Below are positions 16,223 to 23,352 of a stretch of DNA of 64,000 nucleotides, one piece after another. The position numbers and the translations under genes are program-made. Numbering within the stretch: the first letter of the stretch is position 1; each line of letters begins with the position of its first letter. The stretch is taken from positions 496,001-560,000 of the forward strand of contig CAYUSP010000002.1 of NCBI GenBank assembly GCA_964447405.1, written 5' to 3'. Source of the stretch: JALNZF01 sp964447405 (GTDB lineage: Bacteria > Nitrospirota > UBA9217). The notes below the pieces were generated by a model. The model did not search any database, had not been told where the DNA came from, and worked only from the letters and a program-made list of their open reading frames with translations.

Positions 16223-16373
16223 AAGAGAACGGCCGTATCTTATCACCTACTTCGATGTGTCCTCAGCAGCAGATATAGTTATAATTTTCTTATGATCAGT
16301 CGTATACAGAGTCTTCTCCGTCGCTCTGATATGGCTGTGGACCAACAGCTCTTGGACTGTCCGCAGGTCACCT

Positions 16374-16402
16374 GAAAGAAAAGCCCCTGGATTCCCAGGG
16401 GC
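16374..16402 (-). terminator. Intrinsic terminator
   Basis: Arms GCCCCTGG (16383-16390) and CCAGGGGC (16395-16402) close a 4-base loop and are followed on the minus strand by TTTTCTTTC. It would stop transcripts coming from higBA. The surrounding gap (16223-16679) otherwise holds the second tRNA-end copy and a 16-base AT palindrome at 16668-16683, and no gene I can support. Confidence 0.6.
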
Positions 16403-16487
16403 CTTCAATTGCTTGATCGATTATTACCCAATCAAATTAATTAATAAAACGGAAACAGAGAGGTTGCTTTAGGGGTTGCTCTAAACA

Positions 16488-16545
16488 ATTAAGGAGCAAA
16501 GCGTTTTGCTTAACTCCTTGTTTTAATTGGCTCCCCGGGCGGGAC
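16488..16545 (-). repeat. Second tRNA-Asn 3'-end/terminator copy (internal att-like site)
   Basis: TTGGCTCCC at 16527-16535, followed by CGG, repeats the tRNA-Asn end with one extra C. A hairpin at about 16491-16516 (arms GGAGCAAAGC and GCTTAACTCC) sits at the same distance and shares GCTTAAC, CTCC and TGTTTTA with the copy near 7.23 kb. With the real tRNA at 17478 it brackets a ~0.95 kb segment holding only higBA, suggesting a second insertion event. Confidence 0.5.
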
Positions 16546-16679
16546 GCTCAACAAAACCATATTGCATATAAACTGGGCTTTACATTGCGTCACATTGCAA
16601 AAAACAATCATCCTCCAGCATTTTTAATCCTGATGGACCTCAATTGACCGAATTCTACCAGTTTTTTCTAATATATATA

Positions 16680-16994
16680 TTAGGCCGCATGTAATTTCTG
16701 AATACGACCGAGCGTCTTTTTATGATTTCTACTGGCCTTCCAAAGGTCGACAGCAAGCTGAGCATTAAGCCAAAATTGAGGTGTATTGCCGAATAGAGCG
16801 GATAACCGTAACGCCATGGCCGGAGAAATCGACCGCCGCTCACGGAGCAGTTCATTAACCGTTTGGCGTGATACTCCGAGCTTCTTGGCGAAACTCGATA
16901 TCGTCAAGCTGTAGTCAGGCAGAAAGTCCTCGCGCAGCATCTCACCGGGATGAGTAGGCATTATTTTACGCGCTTCTGTATTTTTTATAGTCAT
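16680..16994 (-). CDS. higA: HigA-type antitoxin
   Basis: 104 residues. It opens with HPGEMLREDFLPDYSLTISSFAKKLGVSRQTVNELL, the standard HigA/VapI pattern of an HTH with the conserved HPGE start, and ends in the usual PQFWLNAQ block. It should bind HigB and repress the shared promoter. It starts 11 bases after the higB stop. Confidence 0.88.
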   Translation of the reverse strand: MTIKNTEARKIMPTHPGEMLREDFLPDYSLTISSFAKKLGVSRQTVNELLRERRSISPAMALRLSALFGNTPQFWLNAQLAVDLWKASRNHKKTLGRIQKLHAA

Positions 16995-17005
16995 AGCACT
17001 CCTCT

Positions 17006-17287
17006 TTAATGATAATCGGTTATTTCCACGTCAAATGCATCACCTTCAGCAAAGCGAAAGCATATACGCCATTGATCATTAATCGAAATAGAGTATTGGC
17101 CCTCACGGTCTCCCTTTAATGCATGAAGACGGTTACTGGGAGGAACTTTCAGGTCATCAAGACAAGAGGCAAGATCTAAATACTCTAAACGTCGAACAGC
17201 TCTTCTCAACAAATCTGGTTGAAGTCGCTTGGACTTGCGGGAGTCAAATAGCTCTTGCGTGTGTTTATCTGCGAAGGACTTGATCAC
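17006..17287 (-). CDS. higB: HigB-type toxin (plasmid maintenance killer family)
   Basis: About 93 residues starting at GTG 17285-17287 (Ile-Lys-Ser-Phe-Ala-Asp-Lys follows, as in the family). The longer frame to 17308 would start inside the promoter. It has the RelE/HigB fold with LHALKGDREGQYSISINDQWRICFRF, including the basic and aromatic residues of ribosome-dependent mRNA interferases. The GTG falls about where transcription should begin, so the message may be leaderless. It is co-transcribed with higA. Confidence 0.87.
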   Translation of the reverse strand: MIKSFADKHTQELFDSRKSKRLQPDLLRRAVRRLEYLDLASCLDDLKVPPSNRLHALKGDREGQYSISINDQWRICFRFAEGDAFDVEITDYH

Positions 17288-17293
17288 TGCGGC

Positions 17294-17322
17294 AGTATAA
17301 CGCGTCACGTGACAGCTGTCAA
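17294..17322 (-). promoter_or_regulatory. Consensus promoter and palindromic operators of higBA
   Basis: On the minus strand, TTGACA (17317-17322) and TATACT (17294-17299) are exactly 17 bases apart. Two perfect palindromes overlap the -35 and spacer: TGACAGCTGTCA (17310-17321) and TCACGTGA (17305-17312). These fit autorepression by HigA. Start of transcription is expected near 17287. Confidence 0.7.
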
Positions 17323-17439
17323 TATGATTAGCGATAAAAGCCTGCCATGGCTCTTGATAGGGCCGATGGCTGCCTTAATCCGATCTCGGATAACCCTTCG
17401 AAGTCTTTGTAGTTACCAATGATGAGTACAAAAAAGAAA

Positions 17440-17467
17440 GGGCCGCCTTTGGCTTAAAAGGCGACCC
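17440..17467 (-). terminator. Terminator of tRNA-Asn
   Basis: Eleven-base arms (17440-17450 and 17457-17467, one mismatch) are followed on the minus strand by a T-rich run (complement of 17430-17439). It lies 10 bases after the tRNA 3' end and is the reference for the degenerate terminator copies at 7.2 and 16.5 kb. Confidence 0.75.
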
Positions 17468-17477
17468 TCGTTCTGTT

Positions 17478-17553
17478 TGGCTCCCGGAGCAGGACTCGAA
17501 CCTGCGACATGGTGGTTAACAGCCACCCGCTCTACCGACTGAGCTATCCGGGA
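17478..17553 (-). tRNA. tRNA-Asn (GTT)
   Basis: A 76-base cloverleaf with encoded CCA. The acceptor stem is TCCCGGA/TCCGGGA, the D-arm holds AGCTCAGTCGGTAGAGC, the anticodon loop CTGTTAA gives anticodon GTT, and the T-arm contains GGTTCGAGTCC. Its 3' end is the integration target of the island on its low-coordinate side. Confidence 0.95.
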
Positions 17554-17664
17554 ATAATCGATGTTTGGTACGAAATCAGGCTGGTATAATTACCATATAT
17601 ATCGTGATATGTCAACGGGTTATTTACTGTGGGCGAAACTGTGGCGGGCTTCTGGATAAAAATC

Positions 17665-18261
17665 TCAGTGGCCGCTCTGGCCTTTTTTGAGCTCCATGAT
17701 CACCAGTTTGGCAATGGCCTTAAGCGTATCGAATACTCCGGTACCGTCCGTGGCAACTGCCTCGAAATCCGGCACACCGCGGGAATTGAGCGCCCTTCTC
17801 ATTTCTTCGCTTGGCACGACATTCGGCAGATCACGCTTGTTATATTGGATAATGAAGGGCACCTTATCCAGATCATATCCCTGTTCAGCCAGATTGATGC
17901 GGAGGTTCTCAAAACTCTCAATGTTGGCCTCCATGCGCTCAATCTGGGAATCCGCAACGAACACAACTCCATCAACCCCTTTGAGAATGAGCTTGCGGCT
18001 CGCATCATAAAAAACCTGGCCCGGCACCGTATATAGATGAAATCTCGTCTTGAAACCGCGTATTTCGCCGAGTGCAAGCGGCAGGAAGTCGAAAAATAGC
18101 GTGCGTTCGGTTTCCGTAGCAAGAGAGATCATTTTGCCCTTGCTGTCCGGATTGGTCTTCTTGTAAATCCACTGCAAATTCGTGGTCTTCCCGCAAAGGC
18201 CCGGGCCGTAGAAAACGATCTTGCAGTTGATCTCGCGTGAAGAATAATTGATAAAAGACAT
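17665..18261 (-). CDS. mglA: MglA, Ras-like GTPase of motility/polarity
   Basis: 198 residues. The P-loop GPGLCGKTT (residues 19-27) and NKRD base-specificity motif define a small GTPase of the MglA family. PGQ replaces the usual DxxG-type switch, as in MglA. In myxobacteria and Thermus, MglA-GTP marks the leading pole and drives gliding or type IV pili. It follows mglB in the same operon (52-base gap). Confidence 0.93.
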   Translation of the reverse strand: MSFINYSSREINCKIVFYGPGLCGKTTNLQWIYKKTNPDSKGKMISLATETERTLFFDFLPLALGEIRGFKTRFHLYTVPGQVFYDASRKLILKGVDGVVFVADSQIERMEANIESFENLRINLAEQGYDLDKVPFIIQYNKRDLPNVVPSEEMRRALNSRGVPDFEAVATDGTGVFDTLKAIAKLVIMELKKGQSGH

Positions 18262-18313
18262 GTGCCGCTAAATCCTCTCGCTGACAATGGTTCAGGGAAT
18301 TGACTTGGCTGGG

Positions 18314-18808
18314 TTAGCCGAAGAGTTTATCAATATCTTCGTCGGTGATCTCGGCAAAGGGAGAGTCGCCGCCCTTACCTGAACCCTTTTCCGTTTCCAC
18401 CTTTTGCTGAAGCTGGGTGAATATGCCTCCCAGCAGCTCCGCGCTCTTTTTGACCCGCAAACGAACAAGGCCCAGCGACGACCGCTGATCGAAAATCACC
18501 ACCAGGATGACCCGCTGGCCGATAATGGAAATGTGAATATTGTCCCTTTGGCCTTCATGGAACAGGATGGAAAATTCCTTTTCGCCAAGGAGCTTTGCCA
18601 TGCCGCCGGTAGCCGCGATATTTCCGGCGGTGAGCGATGCGAGCGAGGTCGTGTCCAGGTTTTCGGTCTCGCCGGTGGCCGCGATCAACTGTCCGTTCTT
18701 ATCCACGAGAAAGACAACCTTGGCGTTTGCCTGGGCAAGGAGGCGCTGCAGTTCCGCATCTATCTGCTTAAATTCTTCCTCGTACATCACCAAATCGGAA
18801 CCAAGCAT
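18314..18808 (-). CDS. mglB: MglB, roadblock/LC7 GTPase-activating partner
   Basis: 164 residues with a Roadblock/LC7 domain: ANAKVVFLVDKNGQLIA, then SLTAGNIAATGGMAKLLGE. MglB stimulates GTP hydrolysis by MglA and sets the opposite pole. The acidic C-terminal tail (ITDEDIDKLFG) is typical of family members. It sits directly before mglA. Confidence 0.92.
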   Translation of the reverse strand: MLGSDLVMYEEEFKQIDAELQRLLAQANAKVVFLVDKNGQLIAATGETENLDTTSLASLTAGNIAATGGMAKLLGEKEFSILFHEGQRDNIHISIIGQRVILVVIFDQRSSLGLVRLRVKKSAELLGGIFTQLQQKVETEKGSGKGGDSPFAEITDEDIDKLFG

Positions 18809-18859
18809 ATGAGCCTCTCCTCTTAGATCAGGACACCTTCCGGCATCAAGCGTAAAAGT

Positions 18860-18888
18860 ATTAAACCATACTACCCCTGAGAATTCAA
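18860..18888 (-). promoter_or_regulatory. Possible mglBA promoter
   Basis: On the minus strand, TTGAAT (18883-18888) and TTTAAT (18860-18865) are separated by 17 bases, about 50 bases before the mglB start. The match to sigma70 consensus is moderate. Confidence 0.35.
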
Positions 18889-18918
18889 GCTTTTTTTAAA
18901 ATCCGGCTGCAAAAGAAA

Positions 18919-18942
18919 AGCCGGGGCTCTTTCTCCCCGGCT
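18919..18942 (-). terminator. Terminator of the por operon
   Basis: An 8-bp GC-rich stem (AGCCGGGG with CCCCGGCT) is followed on the minus strand by TTTCTTTTG. It lies 28 bases after the porB stop and separates the por operon from mglBA. Confidence 0.75.
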
Positions 18943-18969
18943 GCTCGCGCATTGACATTTTCGTAAATC

Positions 18970-19923
18970 TCAGCTTTTTGACATCGTCTGAAGCTTCTGC
19001 AGGCTTTCCCAGTCCTTGTCCACGAGACTCTGGAACTGTGCCAGCAGTGCCTCGTTGCCCGGTGCAAAGAGATGCTTGAACCTGCCCTGGGGCTTGAGCC
19101 ACTCTGCGACCGGTTTTTTCCGGTCCTTGGGGTCGTAGTTGATGGTCCACTTCCCGTCCTGTACTTCGTACAGCGGCCAATAGCAGGTCTCGACCGCGAG
19201 CCGGGAAAGCAGAATCGAGTCGTTGGTCTGCGAACGCCAGCCGCGATTGCACGGGGAGACGATCCCCATATAGGCCGGACCGTTCGTGGCCAGGGCTTTT
19301 TTAACCTTTGACATGAGGTCTTTCCAGTTATGGGGCGAAGCCTGCGCTGCGTAGGCAACATTATGAGCTGCCATGATGCGCGTGAGATCCTTGCGGCGCT
19401 GGGGTTTACCCTGGACCACGGAACCGACGGGGCAGGTAGACGTGTCCGCGCCAAAAGGGGTCGCGCTCGAGCGCTGGATTCCGGTATTCATATAAGCGCC
19501 GTTGTCATAGCAGATATAGAGCAGCTGATGGCCACGCTCCATGGCGCCCGAAAGGGCCTGGAACCCGATATCATAGGTGCCGCCGTCGCCTCCGAAGGCG
19601 ATGAACTTCATCTCTTTCTTGAGCTTGCCCTGCTTCCGGAGCGACCGGTACATGGTCTCAATACCCGAGGCGGTTGCCGCCGCGTTCTCGAAAGCACTGT
19701 GCATCCACGGCACTTTCCAGGCCGTGTAGGGGAACAGGCAGGTCGAGACCTCGAGGCAGCCCGTGGCATTGGCGATTACCACCGGTTCGTCAATAGCCAT
19801 CAGGACCTGGCGCACAATAGTAGGCGCGCCGCAGCCGGAGCACATACGGTGGCCGCCCGTAAGCAGTTCTGGTTTGTGAGAAAGTGATTTCAGGGTTAAG
19901 GGTTTTTCCTGGGTCGTGGTCAT
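18970..19923 (-). CDS. porB: 2-oxoacid:ferredoxin oxidoreductase, beta subunit (TPP)
   Basis: 317 residues. The beta subunit binds thiamine diphosphate and the proximal [4Fe-4S] cluster. Visible are MCSGCGAP near the start, the TPP motif GGDGGTYDIG, later NTGIQRSS, and the cluster Cys near PCNRGW. It works with PorA, PorG and PorD to interconvert pyruvate (or a related 2-oxoacid) and acetyl-CoA using ferredoxin. The start has AAGGAG 9 bases upstream. It is last in the porG-D-A-B operon. Confidence 0.93.
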   Translation of the reverse strand: MTTTQEKPLTLKSLSHKPELLTGGHRMCSGCGAPTIVRQVLMAIDEPVVIANATGCLEVSTCLFPYTAWKVPWMHSAFENAAATASGIETMYRSLRKQGKLKKEMKFIAFGGDGGTYDIGFQALSGAMERGHQLLYICYDNGAYMNTGIQRSSATPFGADTSTCPVGSVVQGKPQRRKDLTRIMAAHNVAYAAQASPHNWKDLMSKVKKALATNGPAYMGIVSPCNRGWRSQTNDSILLSRLAVETCYWPLYEVQDGKWTINYDPKDRKKPVAEWLKPQGRFKHLFAPGNEALLAQFQSLVDKDWESLQKLQTMSKS

Positions 19924-19944
19924 TTTTTTATTCTCCTTGAATCT

Positions 19945-20023
19945 TTACCACGGAGTCACGGAGCCATGGAGAAGAACAGTATTGTTTCTCGTTCTCAACG
20001 TACTCTGCGCCCTCTGCGGTTAA
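19945..20023. repeat. Dispersed ACCACGGAG/CTCTGCGGT intergenic repeat
   Basis: The porA-porB gap carries TTACCACGGAGTCACGGAGCC at its left end and CTGCGCCCTCTGCGGTTAA at its right end, partly complementary. Similar stem-forming repeats occur at 58826-58966 and 63256-63371. They do not code for anything I can support. Confidence 0.5.
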
Positions 20024-20029
20024 GGGTTG

Positions 20030-21217
20030 TTAGTTCCTCACCGTCATATAGTCTTTCACCATCTTGACCTTGCCGGTCTTCGCGACCTCAATGGTCTCTT
20101 CGATCACCTGATCAACATCGAGCGGCATCAGGTCCCTGCCGCCGAGGCCGTAGATCTTGTTGAAGAGAACGGGGCCCCTGTGCGGGAACAGTGCTGAGGC
20201 GATCTCCATGAACATGGGGCCGTAGCCGCCATAGGAATCCGCCCGGTCCATGACGCATATTGCCTTGGCGTTCTTGAGTGCGGCACCTACCGCTTCATAC
20301 GGGAAAGGCCTGAACACGCGGGGTTTGAGCAATCCAGCCTTCACGCCCTTTTCACGGTAGCGGTCGACTTCATCCTTGATCGTGCCTCCAGCGGAGTTGA
20401 GCGCCACGATCACCACTTCGGCATCCTCAAGACGATAGGATTCGAACAGGTCATAGTTGCGGCCGAAGGTTTTGGCAAACTCTGCAGAAACGTCCTGAAT
20501 GACCTTCGTTGCATTCAGCATTGCCTGATGCTGGGCGCGCTTGTGTTCCATATAGTAATCCGGCAGCACTAATGCGCCTATGCTCTTGGGATTATCAACA
20601 TCAAGCAGCGGATCAATCGCAATATAGTTACCTATAAACTTTTTAACTTCCTCATCAGGGATGAATGTCATGCTCTCGATGGAGTGGCTGATGATGAATC
20701 CGTCCATGTTGACCGCGATCGGCAGCCGCACGTCCTTGTGCTCGGCAATGCGGTAGGCCATGATCGTATTGTCGTAGGCTTCCTGGGCGTTCTCGGAAAA
20801 AAGCTGGATCCAGCCGCAATCGCGCATGCCCATGCCGTCGGAATGGTCGCCGTGGATGTTCAGCGGCGCGGACAGCGCCCGGTTCACAAGCGCCATCAGG
20901 ATCGGCAAACGGTAGCCGGAGGCGATATGGAGCATCTCCCACATCAGGGCGAGGCCCTGGGCGCTCGTGGCCGTGGCCACGCGGCCACCCGCCGCAGATG
21001 CGCCAATGCAGGCGCTCATGGCACTATGTTCGCTCTCCACGAGGATCACTTCGGTATCCACCTTCCCGTTCGAGACAAAGGAGGTGAATGATTCCATGAT
21101 GCCCGTTGATGGGGTGATGGGATAGGCTGGCATGACATCGGGATTCAACTGGCGGAGCGCTTCGGCAACTGCCTGGTTGCCGGTGACCGCCACGGTCTTG
21201 GTTGTCGTAATTGCCAT
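20030..21217 (-). CDS. porA: 2-oxoacid:ferredoxin oxidoreductase, alpha subunit
   Basis: 395 residues from the ATG at 21217 (MAITTTKTVAVTGNQA), where family sequence starts and which sits 1 base past the porD stop; the longer frame is not needed. Conserved features include GNQAVAEALRQLNPDVMPAYPITP, ESEHSAMSACIGAS and ATSAQGLALM. The alpha subunit forms the TPP pyrimidine-binding side and the substrate site. The HGDHSDGMGMRDCGW stretch is typical of pyruvate-type enzymes. Confidence 0.92.
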   Translation of the reverse strand: MAITTTKTVAVTGNQAVAEALRQLNPDVMPAYPITPSTGIMESFTSFVSNGKVDTEVILVESEHSAMSACIGASAAGGRVATATSAQGLALMWEMLHIASGYRLPILMALVNRALSAPLNIHGDHSDGMGMRDCGWIQLFSENAQEAYDNTIMAYRIAEHKDVRLPIAVNMDGFIISHSIESMTFIPDEEVKKFIGNYIAIDPLLDVDNPKSIGALVLPDYYMEHKRAQHQAMLNATKVIQDVSAEFAKTFGRNYDLFESYRLEDAEVVIVALNSAGGTIKDEVDRYREKGVKAGLLKPRVFRPFPYEAVGAALKNAKAICVMDRADSYGGYGPMFMEIASALFPHRGPVLFNKIYGLGGRDLMPLDVDQVIEETIEVAKTGKVKMVKDYMTVRN

Positions 21218-21218
21218 G

Positions 21219-21512
21219 TTATTTGGCCTCCTCTTCCATGACAATGGCCTTGTTGCCTTTTTTGCCCGGACACTCCAGGGCGCAGACGCCGCAGCCTTTG
21301 CAGTGGTCATAATCAAAATTCAGTCTTTTTTCATCTTTTACCGGGATTGCGGAATCAGGGCAATAGACCCAGCAGAAGAGGCACTGGATGCAGTTCTCCT
21401 CGATCCAGCGCGGCTTGAGCGAGCGCCACGAGCCGGTCTTATACTCATTCGCATTGCCGGCCTTCAGAATGGCGCCGGCATGGGGCAATTCTTTCCAGTT
21501 CATCTGTTTCAT
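21219..21512 (-). CDS. porD: 2-oxoacid:ferredoxin oxidoreductase, delta (ferredoxin) subunit
   Basis: 97 residues with two [4Fe-4S] motifs: CIQCLFCWVYCP and CKGCGVCALECP. It passes electrons from the beta-subunit cluster to soluble ferredoxin. Its ATG overlaps the porG stop by 4 bases and it ends next to the porA start. Confidence 0.93.
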   Translation of the reverse strand: MKQMNWKELPHAGAILKAGNANEYKTGSWRSLKPRWIEENCIQCLFCWVYCPDSAIPVKDEKRLNFDYDHCKGCGVCALECPGKKGNKAIVMEEEAK

Positions 21513-22084
21513 CCTTCGTGTACCTCCTCGTATCCGCGCTTCACCGCGGTCAGGTTGCCGTCGATGATCTTCTGCGCGAACTTCTTGCCAAAGCTGCCTT
21601 TCACATCATCCAGCAGCACTTCCATGGTCACGATCGCCGTGGCCCGGTTCACCGCTCCCAGCATGCAGGAGTTCGGCATGTCCCTGCCAATGGTCTCGGT
21701 TGAGATTTTGGACGCGTCAATGGTGAAAACCTTCTGAGAGGGCTTGGCCTTCAACTTCACTCGTACGTCCTTGGGGTCTTTGCTCGTGTTGATGATAAAG
21801 ACCGCATCGTCCTTCGCGCCCTCGGCCACATTGATCGCGTCGAGCAGCGTAGCATCCACCACGGCCACCACACCCGGGTTCAGCACCGGGCAGTGCATGC
21901 GGAGGATCTTCTCGCTGATCCGGTTATAGGCGCGGAGCGGTGCACCCGCGCGCTCGGGTCCATATTCCGGGAATGCCTGCACATTGCGGCCGCCCGAAAG
22001 GCAAGCGTCCGCGAGCACTTTGGCCGCTGTCACTGTTCCCTGACCTCCCCGGCCGTGCCATCTGATCTCGATCATTTCTGCCAT
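21509..22084 (-). CDS. porG: 2-oxoacid:ferredoxin oxidoreductase, gamma subunit
   Basis: About 191 residues from the ATG at 22084, which has GGAGG 8 bases upstream; an ATG two codons earlier is too close to that site. The opening IEIRWHGRGGQGTVTAAKVLA is the gamma-subunit signature, involved in CoA binding. First gene of the four-subunit operon, beginning about 80 bases after recR. Confidence 0.92.
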   Translation of the reverse strand: MAEMIEIRWHGRGGQGTVTAAKVLADACLSGGRNVQAFPEYGPERAGAPLRAYNRISEKILRMHCPVLNPGVVAVVDATLLDAINVAEGAKDDAVFIINTSKDPKDVRVKLKAKPSQKVFTIDASKISTETIGRDMPNSCMLGAVNRATAIVTMEVLLDDVKGSFGKKFAQKIIDGNLTAVKRGYEEVHEG

Positions 22085-22164
22085 AATCATATCCTCCCAG
22101 CTTAGTATGCAGCATGGAGTGCAGGATTCGGAAAATTGTCCGCAATCCGCCATCCGCATTGAAC

Positions 22165-22878
22165 TTACATTTCTCTGCGTCCTTCAAGAGCTCTTTGCAC
22201 GGTGTTTTCGTCAGCATACTCGATGTCTCCGCCAACAGGGAGACCATAGGCAATGCGGCTGACACTGATACCGAGCGGTTTTATCAACATCGATAGATAG
22301 AGGGCTGTTGTTTCTCCCTTTACCGTAGGATTCGTAGCGATGATAACTTCTTTTACCGTTCCGGCCTTGAGCCGCTCCATCAGGCCATCGACCTTGAGGT
22401 CTTCGGGGCCAATGCCATCAAGCGGTGAAATCGCACCGAGTAATGCATGGTACTGCCCTCGGAATATTCCGCTCTTTTCCAGCACCAGGATGCTGCTGGG
22501 CGCTTCAACGACGCAGATGCGCGTTTTGTCGCGCTTTATATCACGGCAAATCACACAGGCTTCATCTTCGGTGATGTTATTGCAGATTTTGCAGTGACGG
22601 CTGTTGTTCTTGAGATCCACTATCGCCCGGGCGATCCCCTCGGCTTCTTCCCGCGGCATGCTCAGTATGGCGAATGCCAGCCGCTCGGCGCTCTTTCTGC
22701 CGATGCCGGGAAGTCTCATAAACGACTCGATCATCCTCCCGAGCGTCCTGCCCGAAACCTCGGAAACCGGGGCACCTGTCTTTCCCTGCCGCTTCGTCTG
22801 CGAGGGAGGCTGGGATGGCGCTTCTTGTTCTATCACTGCACCCATCCTGTCCGTACTCTGCAATCCATGAGAATCCAT
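22165..22878 (-). CDS. recR: Recombination protein RecR
   Basis: 237 residues. Helix-hairpin-helix (RLPGIGRKSAERLA), a four-Cys zinc finger (CKICNNITEDEACVIC), a Toprim domain (ICVVEAPSSILVLE) and a C-terminal region with TNPTVKGE. RecR acts with RecF/RecO to load RecA on gapped DNA. About 40 residues precede the usual start, so translation may begin later, but the ATG at 22878 lies 3 bases after the ybaB stop, which supports coupling. The order dnaX-ybaB-recR is widely conserved. Confidence 0.93.
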   Translation of the reverse strand: MDSHGLQSTDRMGAVIEQEAPSQPPSQTKRQGKTGAPVSEVSGRTLGRMIESFMRLPGIGRKSAERLAFAILSMPREEAEGIARAIVDLKNNSRHCKICNNITEDEACVICRDIKRDKTRICVVEAPSSILVLEKSGIFRGQYHALLGAISPLDGIGPEDLKVDGLMERLKAGTVKEVIIATNPTVKGETTALYLSMLIKPLGISVSRIAYGLPVGGDIEYADENTVQRALEGRREM

Positions 22879-22881
22879 GGG

Positions 22882-23202
22882 CTAAAGAAGGCCCGGGGGG
22901 AGACCCATGCCCGCGGTCAATTTCCCCATTTCTTCCTTCATGAGGTCCTGCGATTTGCGCAGCGCCTCATTGACTGCAGCTGTTATCAGATCTTGCAGCA
23001 TTTCAATGTCTTTTGGATCCACCACGGAGGGCTCGATCTTGATGGAAAGGACCTCCTGCCGTCCGTTGGCCACCACGGTGACCATCCCGCCGCCTGACGA
23101 TGCTTCGACGGACTTGTTGGCCGCCTCTTCCTGCAGTTTCTTCACGCGCTCCTGCATCTGCTGGGCTTGTTTCATTAAATTGCCGATGATATTTTTTGAC
23201 AT
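22882..23202 (-). CDS. ybaB: YbaB/EbfC nucleoid-associated protein
   Basis: 106 residues. A coiled-coil N-terminus (LMKQAQQMQERVKKLQEE) and the conserved core GMVTVVANGRQEVLSIKI define the family. It binds DNA as a dimer and lies between dnaX and recR as in most bacteria. Confidence 0.92.
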   Translation of the reverse strand: MSKNIIGNLMKQAQQMQERVKKLQEEAANKSVEASSGGGMVTVVANGRQEVLSIKIEPSVVDPKDIEMLQDLITAAVNEALRKSQDLMKEEMGKLTAGMGLPPGLL

Positions 23203-23352
23203 CGTATACCCTCAGGATTCACGGTAATGGGAAAATAGGGAAAAGGGAGATTATCATAAAAGAATTATTCTGGATTTGCAACAAAAAATGCGGCGTTAAT
23301 GCGGATATTAGAAAAACAAATGGCAGTGGCTGGCGGTACTCCGCACCGCCTC

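Larger units (their letters stand above)
7251..17488. mobile_element. tRNA-Asn genomic island carrying Rhs tip cassettes and TA modules
   Basis: A 10.2 kb segment bounded by 13-base direct repeats of the tRNA-Asn 3' end. It holds six minus-strand Rhs C-terminal fragments, five followed by a candidate immunity gene, and three toxin-antitoxin pairs, but no integrase, transposase or full-length rhs gene. A third, imperfect tRNA-end copy at 16527-16538 splits off a subsegment holding only higBA. Absence of an integrase means the island is either decayed or mobilised in trans. Confidence 0.6.

Noticed and set aside
16665..16683. AT palindrome CTAATATATATATTAG as the higBA terminator
   Set aside because: On the minus strand it is followed by A residues, not T; a better terminator lies at 16374-16402.
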